Positions 6,682 through 10,009 of a stretch of 10,009 nucleotides of DNA are shown in pieces (the first letter of the stretch is position 1; each line of letters starts with the position of its first letter). The stretch is from Pseudomonadota bacterium (lineage in GTDB: Bacteria > Pseudomonadota > Alphaproteobacteria > Sphingomonadales > Sphingomonadaceae): NCBI GenBank assembly GCA_023422695.1, contig JAFAGN010000105.1, forward strand, positions 1 to 10,009. The letters run 5' to 3'. The position numbers and the translations under genes are program-made. Under the pieces are notes generated by a model. It saw nothing but the letters and a program-made list of their open reading frames with translations. It ran no database searches and was not told the origin of the DNA.

Positions 6682-7085
6682 CGCTGACCGACCTGATCCA
6701 GCTGGGCGCGTCGGTGGCCGCGGTGCTGTTCGTCGTGTGGCTGGTCAAGACAATGGGGCTCGGCGCCGATCCGCGCATCGCGGACGAGGCGCATGCGATC
6801 CGCCTGGCCGAAGAGGCCGAGGCGGGATTTGGCGGGGTCGAGGTGGCGCGCGACCGCGCAGGCTTCGCCGCGATCGTCCGCAACCGTGAGGGTCGTCAGA
6901 TGCTGGTCCGAGCGCATGGCAATCATTTTGCGGCGCGGCCGATCGACGCCAAGGTGATCGGGCGGCTCGACAAGGATTTCCTGACCCTGACGATGCCCGA
7001 GCGGACCTTTGGCGCGGTGACGCTGCATCTGGGCAAGGACGCCGGAATGTGGGCGTCGCGGATGCGAGAGATCGGGCGTGGATAA
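6678..7085 (+). CDS. Single-pass membrane protein of unknown function
   Basis: I do not recognise this 135-residue protein. It starts at a GTG that overlaps the previous stop codon (GTGA, 6678-6681), a common coupling arrangement. Residues about 5-24 (DLIQLGASVAAVLFVVWLVK) form one transmembrane helix. They are followed by a soluble domain of about 110 residues. An acidic helix (IADEAHAIRLAEEAEAGFGG) comes first, then alternating strand-like segments: VEVARDRAGFAAIVRNREGR, QMLVRAHGNHFAARPI, and FLTLTMPERTFGAVTLHLGK. No cysteines or metal-binding clusters are visible. The pattern of short beta-strands could suggest a small PH-like or barrel fold, but that is speculation. An upstream in-frame start at 6528 would read through the preceding gene in another frame and gives low-complexity sequence, so it is rejected. 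The gene overlaps the next by 8 bases, so it is probably co-translated with the AGMO-like enzyme and may anchor or assist it. Confidence 0.78.
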   Translation: MTLTDLIQLGASVAAVLFVVWLVKTMGLGADPRIADEAHAIRLAEEAEAGFGGVEVARDRAGFAAIVRNREGRQMLVRAHGNHFAARPIDAKVIGRLDKDFLTLTMPERTFGAVTLHLGKDAGMWASRMREIGRG

Positions 7086-7992
7086 GCTGCCCGACCCCGT
7101 CGCCTATGCGATTCCGGCGTTCATCCTGCTGCTGATCGCCGAAATGATCGTCGCCTTGCGCGCCGACAAAAGCCGCTACGAAGCACGCGATACACTGAAT
7201 TCACTGATGCTCGGCACGGGGAGCCAGGTTGCGAGCGCGCTCGTCGGCGGCGTGGTGGTCGGGATCGCGGTGTGGCTGTACCAATATCGGCTGTTCGACA
7301 TCGGGATCGAGTTTTCGAGCTGGTGGTGGGCGTGGATCCTCTGCTTCTTCCTCGACGACCTTGCCTATTATGTCTTTCACCGCAGCGCGCACCGCGTCCG
7401 CTGGTTCTGGGCGAGCCATGTCATTCATCACTCCAGCCAGCATTATAATCTGTCGACGGCGCTGCGGCAGACCTGGACGGGCTTTATCAGCATCGCCTTC
7501 ATCTTCCGCCTGCCGCTGTTCCTGATCGGCTTTCCGCCCGCGATGGTGTTCTTCTGCGCCGGGCTCAATCTGATCTACCAGTTCTGGATCCATACCGAAG
7601 CGATCAAGCGGCTGCCCAAATGGTTCGAGGCGGTGATGAACACCCCGTCGCACCACCGCGTCCACCATGGGGTCAACCCGCGGTATCTGGACGCGAATTA
7701 TGCGGGCGTCTTCATCATCTGGGACAAAATGTTCGGCAGCTTTGTACCCGAACGCGATGACGAGCCGGTGCGCTATGGCATCGTCAAGCAGCTCGGCAGC
7801 TTCAACATCCTCTGGGCCGCGGTGCACGAATGGGTCGGGATCGCCAAGGACGTCTGGGCCGCGCCGTGGCGGCACAAGCTGTCCTATATGTGGCGCGAAC
7901 CCGGCTGGAGCCACGACGGCAGCCGCGCGACAAGCGCGATGATCAAGGAACGCTGGGCAGCGGGACGGACGAGCGAGGACGCGGCGGAGTAA
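7078..7992 (+). CDS. Alkylglycerol monooxygenase-like sterol desaturase family protein
   Basis: This 304-residue integral membrane di-iron enzyme belongs to the fatty acid hydroxylase superfamily. Its motifs follow animal alkylglycerol monooxygenase (AGMO/TMEM195) closely: LDDLAYYVFHRSAH (92-105), then WASHVIHHSSQHYNLSTALR (111-130), LIYQFWIHTE (165-174), NTPSHHRVHHG (178-188) and NYAGVFIIWDKMFGSF (197-212). The iron-ligand histidines are H101, H105, H114, H117, H118, H172, H182, H183, H186 and H187. AGMO cleaves ether bonds of alkylglycerols using tetrahydrobiopterin and O2. This protein is shorter than animal AGMO (about 445 residues) and lacks its extra C-terminal helices. Helices are likely at about 9-28, 48-68, 82-99, 133-152 and 154-172. 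The GTG start at 7078 overlaps the previous gene by 8 bases. The end is soluble and charged. Ether-lipid hydroxylation is a reasonable guess, but bacterial members act on varied lipids. It is the last gene of the cluster and is followed by a palindrome. Confidence 0.9.
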   Translation: MDKLPDPVAYAIPAFILLLIAEMIVALRADKSRYEARDTLNSLMLGTGSQVASALVGGVVVGIAVWLYQYRLFDIGIEFSSWWWAWILCFFLDDLAYYVFHRSAHRVRWFWASHVIHHSSQHYNLSTALRQTWTGFISIAFIFRLPLFLIGFPPAMVFFCAGLNLIYQFWIHTEAIKRLPKWFEAVMNTPSHHRVHHGVNPRYLDANYAGVFIIWDKMFGSFVPERDDEPVRYGIVKQLGSFNILWAAVHEWVGIAKDVWAAPWRHKLSYMWREPGWSHDGSRATSAMIKERWAAGRTSEDAAE

Positions 7993-8037
7993 CTAACGGC
8001 CCTGGTGTAGAGGCCACACCGACCGTGCCAGATTTGG

Positions 8038-8203
8038 GTTCACGCGGAGACGCGGAGGCGCGGAGAGACTTTCCACTCCGTTCGTGCTGAGCTTGTCGAA
8101 GCACCGGTCTTTTATTCGACGCTGAAAGAAAGAACGGCCCTTCGACAAGCTCAGGGCGAACGGTTTTTTGCATCTCTCCGCGTCTCCGCGTCTCCGCGTG
8201 AAC
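8038..8203. repeat. Compound palindrome: two repeat families on one dyad axis
   Basis: Outer arms 8038-8068 and 8173-8203 are reverse complements with one mismatch in 31. Each contains three 8-base tandem units of the form acgcggag. Inner arms 8078-8112 and 8129-8163 pair at 30 of 35 positions; the outermost 23 have two mismatches. Both pairs are centred on exactly 8120.5, separated by unpaired 9-base spacers on each side. The apex is a 16-base loop. The inner half-site cccttcgacaagctcaggg recurs at 27-51. The element starts 45 bases after the AGMO-like gene, could act as a strong hairpin at its 3' end, and separates it from the GMC gene. Similar sequences are, from general knowledge, widespread sphingomonad intergenic repeats. 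No transposase is nearby. Confidence 0.85.
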
Positions 8204-8208
8204 AAAAT

Positions 8209-8237
8209 CACTGCGCTCTGTGCGCCTCTGCGCAAAT
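8209..8237. repeat. Degenerate short tandem repeat next to the compound palindrome
   Basis: This stretch contains an imperfect tandem of ctctg/tgcgc words (ctctgtgcgc followed by ctctgcgc). It directly follows the outer palindrome arm and may be part of the same repeat unit. The rest of the intergenic sequence up to the GMC gene holds no open reading frame I can support. Confidence 0.35.
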
Positions 8238-8306
8238 TCTCTTTCCGCCTTGCCACACCCGCTAATGACATTCATGTAAGTCCCGATTGACCACCGAACC
8301 GGTGGC

Positions 8307-8314
8307 GAGGGGAG
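8307..8314 (+). promoter_or_regulatory. Ribosome binding site deciding the GMC oxidoreductase start
   Basis: GAGGGGAG lies 8 bases before the ATG at 8323 and downstream of the in-frame TTG at 8287. This favours the ATG. It is the strongest Shine-Dalgarno sequence in the window. Confidence 0.55.
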
Positions 8315-8322
8315 CGGCAAGC

Positions 8323-9909
8323 ATGGATCAGTTCGACATCATCGTCATCGGCGGCGGCAGCGCGGGGAGCGCGGCGGCGGGACGGCTCGCCGAGGACGGG
8401 TTGCGGACGGTATGCTTGGTCGAGGCGGGCGGGACCAACGACGATGTGCGGGTAAAGACCCCGGGGTTCATGCCCTTCATCCCCGAAAAATCGAACTATC
8501 GCTATGACACGGTGCCGCAAAAGGGGCTGAACGGGCGCACCGGATACCAGCCGCGCGGGCGCGGTCTCGGTGGATCGAGCGCGATCAACGCGATGGTCTA
8601 TATCCGCGGCCACGCCTTCGATTACGACCAGTGGGCGGCGCTCGGTGCGACCGGGTGGAGCTATGCCGACGTGCTGCCGTATTTCAAGCGCAGCGAGGGC
8701 AATGAGCGCGGCGGCGATGAATTTCACGGTGGCGGCGGGCCACTCAGCGTGATGGATCAGCGATGGCCCAATGTGACGAGTCGTCGTTTCATCGAAAGCG
8801 CCGCATCGCTGCAATTGCCGCGCACCAGCGATTTCAATGGACCGAACAATGAAGGGTTCGGCCTGTATCAGGTGACGCAGAAAGCAGGCGAGCGCTGGTC
8901 GGCGGCGCGCGCCTATGTCGAACCGCTGCGCGGGCGCGCCAATCTGGATATCCGCACCGGGGCGCTGGTCGAGAAGATCATCGTCGAGGATGGCCGCGCG
9001 ACCGGGGTAATGATCCGCCGCGGCGGGCGACAGGAAGTGCTGCGCGCGCGCGGCGGCGTGATCCTATCGGCGGGGGCGTTCGGCAGCCCGCAGATCCTGA
9101 TGCTGTCGGGAATCGGCCCTGCGCCGCATCTGGCGGACAAGGGGATTGCGGTGACGCTCGACCGCGCCGGGGTCGGCGACAATCTGCAGGACCATATCGA
9201 TTATGTGTCGAGCTGGGAAACGCGCTCGACCGATCCGCTGGGCAGCAGCCTGGGCGGAACCTGGCGGATGGTGAAGGCGATCGTCGAACACCGGCTGAAA
9301 CGCACGGGCATCATGACGACCTGCTTTGCCGAGGCGGGGGGCTTCTGGAAATCGCGGCCCGACCTGCCCGCGCCCGACATCCAATATCATTTCGTCCCCG
9401 CGATGCTGGAAGATCATGGGCGGACGAAGGTCAAGGGCCACGGCTTTTCGTGCCATGCCTGCGTGCTGCGGCCCGAAAGCCGCGGCACGGTGCGGCTGGT
9501 ATCGGGCGATGCCGCAGCGGCGCCCGCGATCGACCCCGGTTTCCTGACCGACGAGCGCGACATGGCAACGCTCAGGGGCGGCGTGCGGATGATGCACCGC
9601 ATCGTCGCGGCGCCGCCGCTCGCCGATTATGCCGGTGCCGACCGGCATCCGGTCGATCTGAACGACGATGCCGCGCTCGACGCGCTGATCCGCAGTCGCG
9701 CCGACACCGTCTATCATCCGGTGGGAACGTGCCGGATGGGCAGCGACGCCGATGCGGTGGTCGATCCGACGCTGAAGCTGAACGGCGTGGGTGGCCTGTG
9801 GGTCGCCGACGCGAGCATCATGCCGCGGCTGGTGTCGGGCAATACCAATGCGCCGAGCATCATGATCGGCGAACGCGCGGCAGATTTTGTGAAGGCGGCT
9901 TTGGCATAA
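8323..9909 (+). CDS. GMC-family FAD-dependent oxidoreductase (choline/alcohol dehydrogenase-like)
   Basis: This 528-residue flavoenzyme belongs to the glucose-methanol-choline oxidoreductase family, which oxidises alcohols to aldehydes or ketones. The FAD-binding Rossmann motif is at the N-terminus: DIIVIGGGSAGSAAAGRL (5-22), with E34 in VEAGG binding the adenosine ribose. GMC signature 1 lies at about 78-101 (GRGLGGSSAINAMVYIRG), and signature 2 at 250-264 (AGAFGSPQILMLSGI and G). The substrate domain covers about 290-450. The catalytic pair is His465 in YHPVGTCRMG and Asn508 in GNTNAPS. Length and motif order fit the choline dehydrogenase/alcohol dehydrogenase subgroup. There is no signal peptide, so it is likely cytoplasmic or peripheral to the membrane. 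A TTG start at 8287 would add 12 residues, but a good Shine-Dalgarno sequence and the family N-terminus support 8323. No betaine aldehyde dehydrogenase or choline transporter is in view, so a betA name is not justified; a fatty or terpenoid alcohol is equally possible. Confidence 0.93.
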   Translation: MDQFDIIVIGGGSAGSAAAGRLAEDGLRTVCLVEAGGTNDDVRVKTPGFMPFIPEKSNYRYDTVPQKGLNGRTGYQPRGRGLGGSSAINAMVYIRGHAFDYDQWAALGATGWSYADVLPYFKRSEGNERGGDEFHGGGGPLSVMDQRWPNVTSRRFIESAASLQLPRTSDFNGPNNEGFGLYQVTQKAGERWSAARAYVEPLRGRANLDIRTGALVEKIIVEDGRATGVMIRRGGRQEVLRARGGVILSAGAFGSPQILMLSGIGPAPHLADKGIAVTLDRAGVGDNLQDHIDYVSSWETRSTDPLGSSLGGTWRMVKAIVEHRLKRTGIMTTCFAEAGGFWKSRPDLPAPDIQYHFVPAMLEDHGRTKVKGHGFSCHACVLRPESRGTVRLVSGDAAAAPAIDPGFLTDERDMATLRGGVRMMHRIVAAPPLADYAGADRHPVDLNDDAALDALIRSRADTVYHPVGTCRMGSDADAVVDPTLKLNGVGGLWVADASIMPRLVSGNTNAPSIMIGERAADFVKAALA

Positions 9910-9911
9910 CT

Positions 9912-10009
9912 TCGCCCTCCCCTGAAGGGGAGGGCAGCGAGACTTACGAACTTGTTCGTTAGTCGCAGCGGGTGGGGTCCATCGGCCTAGCGCTAGGCGG
10001 ATGGGGGGC
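9912..10009. repeat. Mosaic intergenic repeat of three hairpins, running off the window
   Basis: Three inverted repeats follow each other directly after the GMC stop codon. The first pairs gccctcccct (9914-9923) with 9926-9935, perfectly. The second pairs gacttacgaac (9941-9951) with gttcgttagtc (9954-9964), one mismatch. The third is 9979-10004, with a perfect 14-base palindromic core gcctagcgctaggc (9985-9998). There is no T-run after the first hairpin, so it is not a classic intrinsic terminator, though it could still halt transcription or protect the GMC mRNA. The element continues past the window end. Similar mosaics are, from general knowledge, common between sphingomonad genes. Confidence 0.7.

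Noticed and set aside
8038..8203. CRISPR array or insertion sequence in the repeat-rich gap
   Set aside because: Repeats are inverted around one axis, not regularly spaced direct repeats with unique spacers, and no transposase frame is present.
8287..8322. TTG start extending the GMC oxidoreductase by 12 residues
   Set aside because: The strong Shine-Dalgarno sequence at 8307-8314 is correctly spaced for the ATG at 8323, and the FAD motif sits at the expected distance from that start.
8323..9909. Naming the GMC gene betA (choline dehydrogenase)
   Set aside because: Motifs fit the whole GMC subgroup, and no betaine aldehyde dehydrogenase, BetI regulator or choline transporter is in the window.

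Overview
This is a GC-rich window in which every recognisable gene lies on the plus strand. The organism is probably an alphaproteobacterium of the order Sphingomonadales, with a Sphingopyxis- or Sphingomonas-like genome. That is inferred from three things: an UrcA-family secreted protein, the strong GC bias at third codon positions, and several palindromic intergenic repeats of a style common in sphingomonads. No rRNA, tRNA, CRISPR array, transposase or phage gene was seen.

Layout. (1) 1-51 holds the end of a palindromic repeat cut by the window edge. (2) 157-1797 encodes a Kef/YbaL-type cation:proton antiporter with a C-terminal nucleotide-binding RCK domain. (3) 1800-1878 is a near-perfect palindrome of about 79 bp. 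(4) 1935-3716 encodes a full-length RecQ DNA helicase. (5) 3865-4170 encodes a small exported UrcA-family protein. (6) 4241-5311 encodes an AraC-type regulator with a seven-helix membrane domain at its N-terminus. (7) 5390-7992 is a compact four-gene cluster: an ERG3-like sterol desaturase-family enzyme, a DUF442/TIGR01244 phosphatase or sulfurtransferase-like protein, a 135-residue single-pass membrane protein of unknown function, and a second fatty acid hydroxylase-superfamily enzyme that closely resembles alkylglycerol monooxygenase (AGMO/TMEM195). (8) 8038-8203 is a compound palindrome in which two repeat families share one dyad axis. (9) 8323-9909 encodes a GMC-family FAD oxidoreductase. 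(10) 9912-10009 is a mosaic of three hairpins running off the window.

How the genes may work together. The last three genes of the 5390-7992 cluster overlap by 4 and 8 bp, which suggests translational coupling. The first two are 44 bp apart, with a promoter-like sequence between them. Two di-iron membrane oxygenases from different branches of one superfamily, placed beside a membrane-embedded AraC-type regulator, suggest a module for oxidative modification or turnover of a membrane lipid or hydrophobic compound. Substrate and regulation are inference. The antiporter, RecQ and UrcA genes look like ordinary chromosomal genes. The GMC oxidoreductase is separated from the lipid cluster by the compound palindrome and is probably its own unit.

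The region is mostly conventional. The points worth a second look are the five-gene lipid neighbourhood (4241-7992), its uncharacterised 135-residue member, and the coaxial compound palindrome at 8038-8203.
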